A stretch of 23,928 nucleotides of DNA, from contig JBAYJY010000063.1 in NCBI GenBank assembly GCA_041664945.1, positions 1 through 23,928 on the forward strand, given 5' to 3'. A program made the position numbers and the translations under genes. Below, one piece after another: positions 7,767 through 15,629 of the stretch. Origin of the DNA: JBAYJY01 sp041664945. Its GTDB lineage: Bacteria > UBP15 > UBA6099. The number at the start of each line of letters is the position of its first letter. Positions within the stretch are counted from its first letter, which is position 1. Under the pieces are notes generated by a model that did not search any database, was not told the origin of the DNA, and saw nothing but the letters and a program-made list of their open reading frames with translations.

Positions 7767-8079
7767 ATATACTTTTTAACAGAAGACGCCTTTGCGCGCG
7801 GAGCGTTTGGCGTGCGGTGACTCGTTACCACGCATTCTCGCTACAATGCAGACAAGAATGTCCTGCTGGCCGCTTCGCGTCCACAAAATCACAACCCCCA
7901 AACCCCTTTATACGGGGGAGTAAAAACCAATGGAATAATACAATATTTATCAGCAACCTATTACCTGATTGTGCTTAAAATCTCTTGCATACTTTGTGCT
8001 TACGGAACGATATTATTTAAAACTCCACCTTATAAAAGGGGGACACAGGGGGGTGTGATTTCCTAAGAAACGCCTCGCC

Positions 8080-9480
8080 TCAATCCCCTTGGTAGAGGAC
8101 GGGAAAGCCTTCCCAGAAGTCGGGCAGTTCGGGATATTTTGTTTTGTACCAAGAGCCGCTCTTGCCGACGTATCTGACGCGGTGGTAGGCGGCGATGTCT
8201 TCGAGCGGGTTGCCGTCGATTACGACGAGATCGGCTTTTCTGCCGGGCGCCGCCGCTCCGAGGTCGAAACGGCCCACGAAGTTCGCGGCTTCTATAGTCG
8301 CCGAGCGGACCGCCTGAAGCGGGGTCATTCCGATGTTGACGAGTCGCAACAGCTCGTCGGCGAGTTCGCCGGGGAACGCCACAGCGGCGCCGAAGTCGGT
8401 TCCGGCGAGCATCGGGACGCCGGCCGCGAACAGATTCCGCGTGTTGCGCTCCTCGGTGTCGTAACAGTAGCGGTTCGCGCGCGTATAGCCAAACGAACCG
8501 TCGTAGCTCTCGCCGCTGAACGACGTCCACGTTTCGCAAACCCAGGTCAGGTGCGCGAGCGCCTGCGGCTCGAAGAAATCCTTCGCCCGCTCGCTCTTTA
8601 TAAATCCGATTTTTTCCTCGAATCGCGCCTGACTGTCGTTGATCGTCAGCGTCGGCACGATGGTAATTCCTTTTTTGACAACCGCCTGAACCTCTTCGGG
8701 CAGCATGTTCCGGTCGTAAACGCCGTGTTCGAGCGTATCTATGTCGAATTCGAGCAGATGAATCATATCCTCGGACCAGTTATGATGGACGCTGACCTTG
8801 AGTCCGTTTTCGTGCGCCGCCTTGCACAGGCCGCGCAGCACATCATCGGCGATCGCAGGCAGCGTGCGCCCGTCAACCAGTTTGCGCGAGAGACGCGTGT
8901 AACCGACCTTGATCAGGTTGGCGCCCTTCACCTTCAGATATCGAACGATCATCGCCGCTTCCAACGGCGTTGTCGGATTATACTTCGGCTGCCCTATCGC
9001 GCCCGCGGCGATTCCCGGAACCTGCTTAACCGCTTCGGGATAGCCGCCTTCGCAACTGAAAATGCCGCCGGACGCGAGAATGTCCGGCCCTGGAATCTTG
9101 CCCGACGCGATTCTGCCGCGCAGTCGATTCATTATTTTGATCGGCGAAAGCATATCGCGCACACAGACAATGCCGGCTGCGAGCGTCGCGATAGAGTTCC
9201 GGTCCATCTGCTTGAATGTCCAGAGTCCGGGAACGCCTTTTTGTTCGGTCAGATAGGGGCTGAGAATGTGGCAGTGGCAGTCTATAAGGCCCGGCGATAG
9301 CGTGAGGCCCTCGAGGTCGATCGAGCCTCCCGGAGCGCTGTCGGGCGCATTTATGTCTTTAATTATGCCTTTTTCTATGAGAACGTTGGATACCGGCCTG
9401 AGTTCAGCCTTTTCAACGTCCAGAACCCTGACATTCCTGATTAATAAACGTTCGCGCGATGCAGCAAGCCGTGTAAGCAT
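8080..9480 (-). CDS. Amidohydrolase, imidazolonepropionase-like (HutI/COG1228 type)
   Basis: Metal-dependent hydrolase of the amidohydrolase superfamily. With the chosen start it has 466 residues: an N-terminal beta-sandwich strand set, then the barrel with the HxH metal pair at H69/H71 (IDCHCH), K191 (a candidate bridging Lys), H232/H233, H252 (TLEHGVY) and D362 (LAGTDFGA). The tail returns to the sandwich (GRKADLVVIDGNPLEDI), the usual ending of this group. The frame stays open to 9603, but the ATG at 9480 has CGGAGA 8 bases upstream and a fitting promoter; the extra 41 residues lack family similarity. Relatives cleave cyclic amides, dipeptides or imidazolonepropionate. No other histidine-degradation gene is near, so the substrate is open. 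No Sec signal is seen from this start. Confidence 0.88.
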   Translation of the reverse strand: MLTRLAASRERLLIRNVRVLDVEKAELRPVSNVLIEKGIIKDINAPDSAPGGSIDLEGLTLSPGLIDCHCHILSPYLTEQKGVPGLWTFKQMDRNSIATLAAGIVCVRDMLSPIKIMNRLRGRIASGKIPGPDILASGGIFSCEGGYPEAVKQVPGIAAGAIGQPKYNPTTPLEAAMIVRYLKVKGANLIKVGYTRLSRKLVDGRTLPAIADDVLRGLCKAAHENGLKVSVHHNWSEDMIHLLEFDIDTLEHGVYDRNMLPEEVQAVVKKGITIVPTLTINDSQARFEEKIGFIKSERAKDFFEPQALAHLTWVCETWTSFSGESYDGSFGYTRANRYCYDTEERNTRNLFAAGVPMLAGTDFGAAVAFPGELADELLRLVNIGMTPLQAVRSATIEAANFVGRFDLGAAAPGRKADLVVIDGNPLEDIAAYHRVRYVGKSGSWYKTKYPELPDFWEGFPVLYQGD

Positions 9481-9499
9481 ATCAATAATCTCCGCGATG

Positions 9500-9527
9500 A
9501 TTATAAACCATCCAGCGGGATATTCAA
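9500..9527 (-). promoter_or_regulatory. Promoter of the amidohydrolase gene
   Basis: On the minus strand TTGAAT (9527-9522), 16 bases, TATAAT (9505-9500). The predicted start near 9493 falls at the ribosome-binding site, leaving a leader of only about 13 bases before the ATG at 9480. This supports the shorter protein start. Confidence 0.7.
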
Positions 9528-9622
9528 CCCGGATTCGGCAATAGGAACCGAATCCGTTGTAATGCCCATAGTGGCGATATGCTTCGTTTTCGGCGCAACT
9601 CATCCACTCTGAAACATTACTC

Positions 9623-9646
9623 CAAAAACCTGAATGGCGGTTTTTG
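9623..9646 (-). terminator. Possible weak terminator after the acyltransferase gene
   Basis: CAAAAACC (9623-9630) and GGTTTTTG (9639-9646) form an 8-bp stem with an 8-base loop, 46 bases beyond the acyltransferase stop. The GC core is only two pairs, so efficiency is doubtful. A second inverted repeat, AACAAC/GTTGTT, lies at 9651-9672. Confidence 0.35.
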
Positions 9647-9691
9647 TTTCAACAACTATTTATCATGTTGTTCCAAATAATGGAAACCAGT

Positions 9692-10540
9692 TCATCGCCC
9701 TAAAGCATCGGCAAGCATGGAAACAATGATTCCGTGGAGTTTTGAGACAAGTTCTTTGACAATTTCGGGATTGTCGACATCCGCGGAATGCTCTGTGAAG
9801 TAGTCGGCGGGCTCGCCGAATCTGATATGGAACTGCGAGGGGAACGGGATCAGGCCGAGCAGACCGAACCAGGGGAAGATCGGCGTGATCGGAAAGTGTT
9901 TGAACCCTGCGAAATTGAGGTCGATTTTGCCGAGCGTCATGGCGGCCTCTTCGGAGCCGGTGACGATGGTGGGAATTATCGGCGCGTGATATCTGAGAGC
10001 ATATTCCATGAATCCGAGAGTGAATTCGGAGACGTGGTACTTGTTGAAGATGGTATGCACGTCGCCCTCAGCGCCGGTGGGGAAAACGAGAACGAGGTTG
10101 TTGTTTTCGAAAAGCCGCCGCATGTTTTCGTCGCAGCCGATGATCTGGCCGCAGCGTGAAAGAGCGGAAGAAGCGAACGGAATGCTGGAAATGCCCTTGT
10201 TGGTGATGGTGCGGATGAAACGCGGTTTTTCCTTTTCGACGAGACCTGCGATGTAGATCATTGAGGCATCGAACGGCAGGATCGGCGCATGGTTCGCGAT
10301 AATGAGGCCCGGCCCTTCGTCCGGCAGATTTTCAAGTCCCTGAGTGTCAACGCGAAAGTAATATTTATAGAAAAAAAGAAATACCGCGAGAATGTCCGAA
10401 GCCGCTTCGACGTCGGCGCCGAAAATATCGTATTCGCCCTCCTTGATGCCGGCGTCGGAGCGCAGAATGCGGTCGCGAACATAGTCGCGCGCGTTGCGGT
10501 TCAGAAAATCCTTATGCGTGAGGTCTCTATAGTCGTCCAA
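9692..10540 (-). CDS. Lysophospholipid acyltransferase family protein (PlsC-like, MGAT-like branch)
   Basis: Predicted to transfer an acyl chain to a lysolipid, glycerolipid or related acceptor at the inner membrane. Of 282 residues, the acceptor motif is NHAPILPFD at 83-91: His84 and Asp91 are six residues apart instead of the four usual for PlsC, a spacing seen in MGAT-like and other divergent members. The second conserved block is FPTGAEG at 153-159, and TIVTGSEEA follows as in the family. Around 45-60 is a hydrophobic stretch that may contact the membrane. The start is TTG, supported by GGAG 8 bases upstream. The gene begins 23 bases after the epimerase-like gene, so the two form an operon and probably act on the same lipid. 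Confidence 0.87.
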   Translation of the reverse strand: MDDYRDLTHKDFLNRNARDYVRDRILRSDAGIKEGEYDIFGADVEAASDILAVFLFFYKYYFRVDTQGLENLPDEGPGLIIANHAPILPFDASMIYIAGLVEKEKPRFIRTITNKGISSIPFASSALSRCGQIIGCDENMRRLFENNNLVLVFPTGAEGDVHTIFNKYHVSEFTLGFMEYALRYHAPIIPTIVTGSEEAAMTLGKIDLNFAGFKHFPITPIFPWFGLLGLIPFPSQFHIRFGEPADYFTEHSADVDNPEIVKELVSKLHGIIVSMLADALGR

Positions 10541-10563
10541 GCGAAACGCTCCGCCGCGCTCTG

Positions 10564-11454
10564 TTATTTCACAGGATCGTAGCCGAGTTCGTTTTTCGCG
10601 CGGGCGCCGTCAACGGCGAATGTGTATTTGAGATAGTTGTAATCAAATTTAACATTATTGGCCCAAAGCGACCTGCCATGGGAGTGGATCAAAAACTCGG
10701 GAAGCGGCAAAGCAGTCTTGCCGAGCTTGCGAATGACGTCTGATATCGGAGCGAAAGTTTTGCCGCGGATGTTGTAAGCGCCCTGCGCCTCCGGGTTTTT
10801 CAGCGCGATTGAGAACGCGTCGAGCACTTCATTGTCGAACATCGTCATGAACATGGGGTCGAAACCGAGCGGTGTCGGAACAATGCTGCCCTGCATGTAC
10901 CTTGTGAGGATGCCGGAGCCGCCCGAGCGCCAGATCGGAACGAAGCGCAGAATGACGACGCGGCAGTTCAGCCCTCCGCCGCGCGCGAAAGTCTGGCAGA
11001 TGAGATCTGCTTCAACGCGGTCGCGGATGGGCGGAATATCGCGGTTTCCGAGCAGCGGGTGGTTTTCGCGCACGATAGCCGGGTTGTCCGGGCGCGCGCC
11101 GTAAACAATCGTCGAGCTGGGATAGATAAACGTCTTGACGCCGTATTTCTCGGCGAGTTCGAGCATGTGGAAAGTGCCGTAAACGTTCGTGATCATGAGT
11201 TCATCGCTGGTTGTCTCCGGCAGGCCGGACTCGAAAGCGAGGTGGATTACGGCATCGATCTTGCCCTCTACCTTAAACAGGTCTTCGATACGTTTTTTAC
11301 GCGTATCGCCGGCGCGGAACTTCATTTCGCCGTGTATATCGGATTCATGGCGCACATCAACGCCTACGATTTCGACTCCGCTAATTTCCTCGCGCAACCT
11401 CCGGGCAAGCTGTTTGCCGAAATACCCGTTCGCGCCGGTTATCATTATCTTCAT
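10564..11454 (-). CDS. NAD-dependent epimerase/dehydratase-like protein (extended SDR), catalytic pair apparently lost
   Basis: Extended SDR of 296 residues. The nucleotide-binding motif TGANGYFG (G7, G10, G13) is intact, VDV at about 32-34 ends the second strand, and the AFESG and PSST (112-115) segments follow the fold. Where relatives carry YxxxK before an acidic helix, this protein reads PPIRDRVEAD: aligned on the RD-x-VE segment, Tyr is replaced by Pro142 and Lys by Arg146. It may therefore bind NAD(P) without classical chemistry, or use another residue. Start ATG with GGAAG 5 bases upstream, and an extended -10 promoter further up. First gene of a two-gene operon with an acyltransferase, a pairing also known from actinobacteria and delta-proteobacteria. 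Fold secure, activity not. Confidence 0.88.
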   Translation of the reverse strand: MKIMITGANGYFGKQLARRLREEISGVEIVGVDVRHESDIHGEMKFRAGDTRKKRIEDLFKVEGKIDAVIHLAFESGLPETTSDELMITNVYGTFHMLELAEKYGVKTFIYPSSTIVYGARPDNPAIVRENHPLLGNRDIPPIRDRVEADLICQTFARGGGLNCRVVILRFVPIWRSGGSGILTRYMQGSIVPTPLGFDPMFMTMFDNEVLDAFSIALKNPEAQGAYNIRGKTFAPISDVIRKLGKTALPLPEFLIHSHGRSLWANNVKFDYNYLKYTFAVDGARAKNELGYDPVK

Positions 11455-11491
11455 GGTCGCTTCCGCCTGAGTAGCTGTTTTAAGTGAAATG

Positions 11492-11500
11492 ATTATAACA
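11492..11500 (-). promoter_or_regulatory. Extended -10 promoter of the epimerase-acyltransferase operon
   Basis: On the minus strand TGTTATAAT, that is TGn plus a perfect TATAAT, about 38 bases before the ATG. The -35 candidate TTATAT at 17-bp spacing is weak, as is common with an extended -10. Confidence 0.6.
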
Positions 11501-11752
11501 TAAAATCGGAGCCTATATAAGGGCGCCCGCCAAAAATCGATGTTATCGCCCTTTCATTAATATATTTTGTCTTAATGGCTGCGTTGCGCAAGAATAATGT
11601 TTTCCCAACGTTAATTGACGCTATTCAGTCGAATCTTTTATCGCCGCCGCAGGGAACCCAAAAACATCTGATTTTTGCATTGTCATTATGAAATGAATGT
11701 AATAAAATTATATTAATAAATCGAACGGGCAATTTTTATGCAACAAAGAAAG

Positions 11753-11768
11753 TGTGATCAGAGTCACG
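11753..11768. promoter_or_regulatory. CRP/FNR-family-like operator
   Basis: TGTGA-TCAGAG-TCACG matches the CRP half-site pattern TGTGA-N6-TCACA at nine of ten positions. It is centred about 53 bases upstream of the predicted transcription start of the PAS kinase gene, a position where CRP-type activators work. The binding protein is not in the window. Confidence 0.5.
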
Positions 11769-11778
11769 CACAGTTTTG

Positions 11779-11807
11779 TTGAGAATATATGACAATAAAG
11801 CGATAAT
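11779..11807 (+). promoter_or_regulatory. Promoter of the PAS kinase operon
   Basis: TTGAGA (11779-11784), 17 bases, GATAAT (11802-11807). Predicted start near 11814. The -10 runs into the inverted repeat at 11806-11832. Confidence 0.65.
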
Positions 11808-11832
11808 TGTTTGGCGCAAAGCGTCAAACAAT
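11806..11832 (+). promoter_or_regulatory. 12-bp inverted repeat over -10/+1 and the first ATG
   Basis: ATTGTTTG (11806-11813) pairs with CAAACAAT (11825-11832); inside it GCGC and GCGT add CGC/GCG and a G-U pair, leaving an AAA loop. As DNA it is placed like a repressor operator on the promoter. Any transcript beginning near 11814 lacks the left arm, so an RNA role is less likely. It covers the ATG at 11831, one reason to prefer the ATG at 11849. Confidence 0.55.
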
Positions 11833-11848
11833 GGAGCGGCCCGATAAC

Positions 11849-14146
11849 ATGAGCGATTCAACAGCCGAAGAACTAAAGAAGCAACTCGAAGAGTTGCGGG
11901 CGGAACATGAACTGGCGAAAGCCGGGATTTCACGTTATGCCGAACTTAATAATAAATACCAGAAAACCAAAAGCCGCCTCGAAGCGATTCAAATAGCGCT
12001 GCCGGATATGGTTTTCGATCTTGATATCGAAGGACGTTTTTTGGCTTTTTATGCGCCACACCCGGAAAGCCTTTACGCAAAACCGGATGAATTCATAGGC
12101 AAGAAGATCGACGAAGTGATTCCCGGCGACGCCGGCGCGCTTCTCTCGGGCGGAGTGCGGAGATGCGTTGAAACCGGCGAAAAAACAACTGTCAATTATT
12201 CGCTGGCAATCGCAGGCATCGAGAACTATTTCGAGGCGGTAAACACCCCTGTATGGGATGTGAATCATAAGTTGGAAAGAGTTCTCGCCGTTGTCCGCGA
12301 TATCAGCGCCAGCAAACGATATGAAGTCGCTCTGAAAAAGAGCGAGCAGGAAAAAGCGACTGTGCTTAACGCGACGTCCGAGCTTGTCATCTACCTCAAT
12401 CCCGAGATGAAAATTATCTGGGCGAACAAAGCCGCGGCGGATTCGCTTGATTTGACTCCCGACCAACTTGTTGGACACTGTTGTTTCGATATTTGGTACA
12501 AAACCCCCAGTGTTTGCAACGCTTGTCCTGTTGAAAAAGCGCTTAAAACCGGTGTTCCGCAGGAATGCGAGATTGAGACGCCAGACGGAAAATCGTGGTA
12601 CATACGCGGCTACCCGGCCCGGGACAAAGAAGGGAAACTGATCGGCGTCGTAGAACTGGCGCTCGATATAAGCGACCGCAAGAAATCAGAAACCGCGCTG
12701 CACATAAGCGAGGAGAAATTCAAAAACCTGACTGAAGAAATCGCGGACGGCGTTGTCGTAATCAGCGACGATCAAAAATATATCTGGCTCAACAAAGCAT
12801 TCGCGAGGATGTTCGGATACACGGTTGAAGAGCTCACCGGCGCGCCGGCGGGAACGGTCATCGCTGAAAAATACGCAAAAAACTTAAAGCGCATGGCTGG
12901 CAGCATGATTTCCGATCAGCCCGGCGAAGCGACTCATTTTGAAAGTATCGGAAAAAAGAAAAACGGCGAAGAAATTATTATCGAAGCGTCCGCGAAACGA
13001 ATCATTTTTGAAAATAAACCCGCTCTTCAATCCGTAATGCGGGATATCACGGAACGGAAGCGAACCGAGGAAGCGCTGATCGAGAGCGAGGCGCGCTACC
13101 GCTCGCTCGCTGAAGCGGCGCAGGACCTTATTTTCATCATCTCCCCGGATGGAATAGTTCAATACATCAACAGTTTCGGCGCTTCGCAGGTCAACCTCAC
13201 TCCTGAACAGGTGATCGGCAAACCTCATTCGACCTTTTTTCCGGCGCAAACTTCTGAAAGGCAAAGAAATAATCTACAGAACGTTTTTAAAACCGGCGAA
13301 CCGGTCCATGTTGAGTCCGTCACATACTTCCCGGGACGCGTCTCGTGGCTCGACACGCGCATTGTCCCCATCCGGAACAAAGCGGGAATCGTAACAGAGG
13401 CTCTCGGCATCTCGCGCGACATAACCGAGCGCAAACTTGCCGACGAGCAATTGATCAAAACGAAAAAAGAGGCTGAATTCTACCTCGACCTCATGTCGCA
13501 CGACCTGACAAATTTCAATCAGACAATTCTCGGCAACCTTTCTCTTGTCGAAATGCAGGGCAGCCTCACTGAAAAACAGCAAAAATATGTCGCAGCCTGC
13601 AAAAGACAACTCTCGCGCGCCGAAAATCTCATTTCAAAAGTCAGGGCTTTCTCTCAGGTCAAACACATTGAAAAACATCATTTGAAAGACATTGACCTGA
13701 ACGGCGTCGTTTGCGAAGCGATAAGAATGGTGTCTTCTCTTTATCCTAATAAAAAAATCGATGTTCATTTCGAGCCTGAAGGCATTAAACCGGCCAAAGG
13801 CACCGAGCTCTTGGATTCCGTCCTCATTAATGTTATCGAGAACGCCGTTAAGCACACGCCGGGCGACGACGTGACTCTTAATATAAATGTCGCCAACGCC
13901 ATGAACGATCCCGAAACGTTCTGGGAGATCAGCGTCGCCGATAACGGACCGGGCGTTCTCGAAGAGATGAAGGAAAAGATTTTCGACAGATATTCAAAAA
14001 TCGGCGCTGAAAAAGGAATGGGGCTCGGCCTATCGCTTGCGCGCGCGATCACGGAAAAATTCGGAGGCAGCATGTGGGTCGACGACCGCGTCGCCGGCGA
14101 TCCTCCGGCCGGAAGCGTTTTTAAAATTGCGATACCAAAGGCATAA
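11849..14146 (+). CDS. Soluble PAS-domain sensor histidine kinase (four PAS domains)
   Basis: Cytoplasmic sensor kinase of 765 residues from the ATG at 11849, chosen because GGAG (11833-11836) precedes it; an in-frame ATG at 11831 and a TTG at 11807 are less likely. After a short coiled coil (5-45) come four PAS domains at about 46-155, 165-280, 285-405 and 412-530. The second carries a Cys cluster (C211, C212, C223, C226), a hint of metal or redox sensing. The phosphoacceptor is His551 in LMSHDLTNFNQ; this H-box lacks the usual proline and resembles kinases I associate with methanogens. The ATPase part has the N box at N665, DNGPG at 698-702 and GLGLSL. No membrane helix. A receiver gene follows after 2 bases, so they are very likely partners. 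Confidence 0.93.
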   Translation: MSDSTAEELKKQLEELRAEHELAKAGISRYAELNNKYQKTKSRLEAIQIALPDMVFDLDIEGRFLAFYAPHPESLYAKPDEFIGKKIDEVIPGDAGALLSGGVRRCVETGEKTTVNYSLAIAGIENYFEAVNTPVWDVNHKLERVLAVVRDISASKRYEVALKKSEQEKATVLNATSELVIYLNPEMKIIWANKAAADSLDLTPDQLVGHCCFDIWYKTPSVCNACPVEKALKTGVPQECEIETPDGKSWYIRGYPARDKEGKLIGVVELALDISDRKKSETALHISEEKFKNLTEEIADGVVVISDDQKYIWLNKAFARMFGYTVEELTGAPAGTVIAEKYAKNLKRMAGSMISDQPGEATHFESIGKKKNGEEIIIEASAKRIIFENKPALQSVMRDITERKRTEEALIESEARYRSLAEAAQDLIFIISPDGIVQYINSFGASQVNLTPEQVIGKPHSTFFPAQTSERQRNNLQNVFKTGEPVHVESVTYFPGRVSWLDTRIVPIRNKAGIVTEALGISRDITERKLADEQLIKTKKEAEFYLDLMSHDLTNFNQTILGNLSLVEMQGSLTEKQQKYVAACKRQLSRAENLISKVRAFSQVKHIEKHHLKDIDLNGVVCEAIRMVSSLYPNKKIDVHFEPEGIKPAKGTELLDSVLINVIENAVKHTPGDDVTLNINVANAMNDPETFWEISVADNGPGVLEEMKEKIFDRYSKIGAEKGMGLGLSLARAITEKFGGSMWVDDRVAGDPPAGSVFKIAIPKA

Positions 14147-14148
14147 CT

Positions 14149-14523
14149 TTGACAAACATGGCTAAGAAAATTTTCATCGTTGAAGACGAATATGACCTGA
14201 TGGAATTTTACATCGACGCCCTTGAGATCTCCGGCTATGAAGTTGTCGGATACGCTGTAAACGGCGCCGAAGCCGTCGAGAAATTCAAGAAACTCGTTTC
14301 TCTGCCGGATGTCATCATCATGGACCACAGAATGCCGATTAAAAGCGGCATCGAAGCCACACGCGAAATTCTCGGCATCGACCCCAACGCAAAAGTCATA
14401 TTTGCCAGCGCCGATAAAAGCGTCGAGTCCGAAGCCAGATCGCTCGGCATCGCTTCCTTCAAAACAAAACCCTTCAGCCTCGAAAAACTCTTAAACAATA
14501 TTGAAAAAATTCCGGCTCGCTGA
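14149..14523 (+). CDS. Single-domain response regulator (CheY-like receiver)
   Basis: A stand-alone receiver of 124 residues. The acidic pocket is E12/D13 in IVEDE, the phosphoacceptor is Asp59 in IIMDHRMP, the switch residue is Ser87 and the conserved Lys-Pro is K107/P108 in FKTKPF. There is no output domain, so it works through protein contacts or in a phosphorelay. The TTG at 14149 has AAAGG 7 bases upstream; the alternative is the ATG at 14158. It begins 2 bases after the PAS kinase stop and is surely cotranscribed with it. Downstream there is no strong terminator. Confidence 0.93.
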   Translation: MTNMAKKIFIVEDEYDLMEFYIDALEISGYEVVGYAVNGAEAVEKFKKLVSLPDVIIMDHRMPIKSGIEATREILGIDPNAKVIFASADKSVESEARSLGIASFKTKPFSLEKLLNNIEKIPAR

Positions 14524-14575
14524 CTGAATCATTTTATTCCTTTTTTCGATTTCTCATATTGGATTTCAGAATAAC

Positions 14576-14584
14576 TGTTAGAAT
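14576..14584 (+). promoter_or_regulatory. Extended -10 promoter before the alpha/beta hydrolase gene
   Basis: TGTTAGAAT combines TGn with TAGAAT (five of six to consensus). The -35 at about 14557 (TATTGG) is weak. Predicted leader about 40 bases. Suggests that the hydrolase is transcribed apart from the kinase-receiver pair. Confidence 0.45.
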
Positions 14585-14632
14585 GTCGTGCATAGTTAAT
14601 GACGCTCAAAGGAATGAACGCGGACAGTTACG

Positions 14633-15505
14633 ATGGAAATAAAACACTATGACAAAAACGGAAGCTGCCTCAACTACGGCTGCGCCGGGCAGACGGGCGG
14701 CCGCTTGCTTCATTTCGCTCACGCCAACGGATTCTCATCCGGCGTCTACGAGCCGCTGATTGACAACCTCGCGCGCGACCGGCGGGTTGTCGGGATGAAC
14801 ATTTGCGGACAGAGCGAATGCAATATCAGCGACTGCTCCAAAGACCGAAGGCTAACGAGTTGGCACATGCTCGCGCGCGAACAATATGAATTTCTGCGAA
14901 ACATGTCGGGCGGCCGCCGCATAGTCGCAGTCGGCCATTCCATAGGAGGCGCCGTCACGCTACTTAACGCCGCCGCTCATCCGGAGATGTTTGAAAAAAT
15001 AATACTGCTCGATCCCGTTCTGCTCGAACCAAGCCTGATACGCCTCATTCGCTTCATGGCGCTTATGCGCCAGCAAAGACGCGCGCCGCTCGCTGTACGC
15101 GCCCGCAAACGCCGCAACAACTGGAAGAGCCGCGACGAAGCGCTCGAACATTTCCGCGACAAACCGCTCTTTGCCGGCTGGGATGAAGCGTCGCTGCGCG
15201 CATACGTCAAATACGGTTTAAAAGACAGCCCGAACGGCGGCGTCGAACTCGCCTGCTCGCCTGAAGCCGAAGCGCAAGGCTTCGAAACATACCCAACCGA
15301 CATCTGGAAACAGGTCCGCCGCCTGCGAACCCCCACCCTGATGGTTAGGGGCGGCGATTCCGACACGTTAACCGTCCGCGCCCGCGATTTGTTCCTTCGC
15401 TTTCTCCCAGGCGCCGATTACATCGAACTCTCCGGCGTCGGCCACCTGTTCCCTATGCAGCAACCAGCGAATGTCGCCGCCATCATCAGAAAATACGGCG
15501 TTTGA
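14633..15505 (+). CDS. Alpha/beta-fold hydrolase
   Basis: Serine hydrolase of 290 residues without a signal peptide. The oxyanion segment is HANGFSSG near residues 32-39. The nucleophile elbow is GHSIGG with Ser103, the acid is likely Asp242 in VRGGDSDT (Asp127 in LLDP is on the preceding strand), and the base is His271 in GVGHLFP. A basic helical cap (about 140-200, rich in Arg) covers the site. The fold fits esterases, lipases and C-C or epoxide hydrolases; the substrate is not readable. The ribosome-binding site is weak: AAAGGA is 19 bases from the ATG. It lies between two kinase genes, so it could be a regulated target or an independent gene with its own promoter. Confidence 0.9.
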   Translation: MEIKHYDKNGSCLNYGCAGQTGGRLLHFAHANGFSSGVYEPLIDNLARDRRVVGMNICGQSECNISDCSKDRRLTSWHMLAREQYEFLRNMSGGRRIVAVGHSIGGAVTLLNAAAHPEMFEKIILLDPVLLEPSLIRLIRFMALMRQQRRAPLAVRARKRRNNWKSRDEALEHFRDKPLFAGWDEASLRAYVKYGLKDSPNGGVELACSPEAEAQGFETYPTDIWKQVRRLRTPTLMVRGGDSDTLTVRARDLFLRFLPGADYIELSGVGHLFPMQQPANVAAIIRKYGV

Positions 15506-15604
15506 CCAAACTGACGCGCCACAACACTCCGAATTGATTGATTAATTTGGACTGCGCCATCAACCTCATCCCCTTTTCGTATCTATAACCTTTCTCTTCA
15601 GCTC

Positions 15605-15627
15605 CGCTGATGTTATAATTATCAGCG
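15605..15627 (+). promoter_or_regulatory. Promoter enclosed in an inverted repeat, before the GAF kinase gene
   Basis: CGCTGAT (15605-15611) and ATCAGCG (15621-15627) flank an extended -10, TGTTATAAT (15611-15619). Predicted transcription starts at about 15626, only a few bases before the ATG at 15630, so the mRNA would be nearly leaderless. The palindrome over the -10 is a natural repressor site. Confidence 0.55.
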
Positions 15628-15629
15628 CA

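Larger units (their letters stand above)
7656..8079. other. Repeat-filled intergenic region
   Basis: About 420 bases between the convergent nrdG and amidohydrolase genes, with no supported gene. It begins with four tandem 20-bp units, runs into a palindromic dispersed element (about 7736-7766), and near 7900-7925 and 8020-8058 has two similar C-rich/TTTATA/G-rich patches (CCCCTTTATACGGGGG and TTATAAAAGGGGG) that look like further dispersed-repeat remnants. A 100-codon open frame crosses the repeats and is not considered coding. Confidence 0.6.

Noticed and set aside
7676..7978. 100-codon frame after nrdG
   Set aside because: Its N-terminal part is a translation of the 20-bp tandem repeat and the dispersed palindrome; no ribosome-binding site.
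8089..9300. 403-codon open frame on the plus strand
   Set aside because: It lies wholly antisense to the amidohydrolase, whose motifs are intact; high GC gives long antisense frames and the translation is Arg/Val-rich without family features.
9481..9603. Longer N terminus of the amidohydrolase (start at 9603)
   Set aside because: The ATG at 9480 has a ribosome-binding site and a matching promoter lies within the extra segment, which lacks family similarity.
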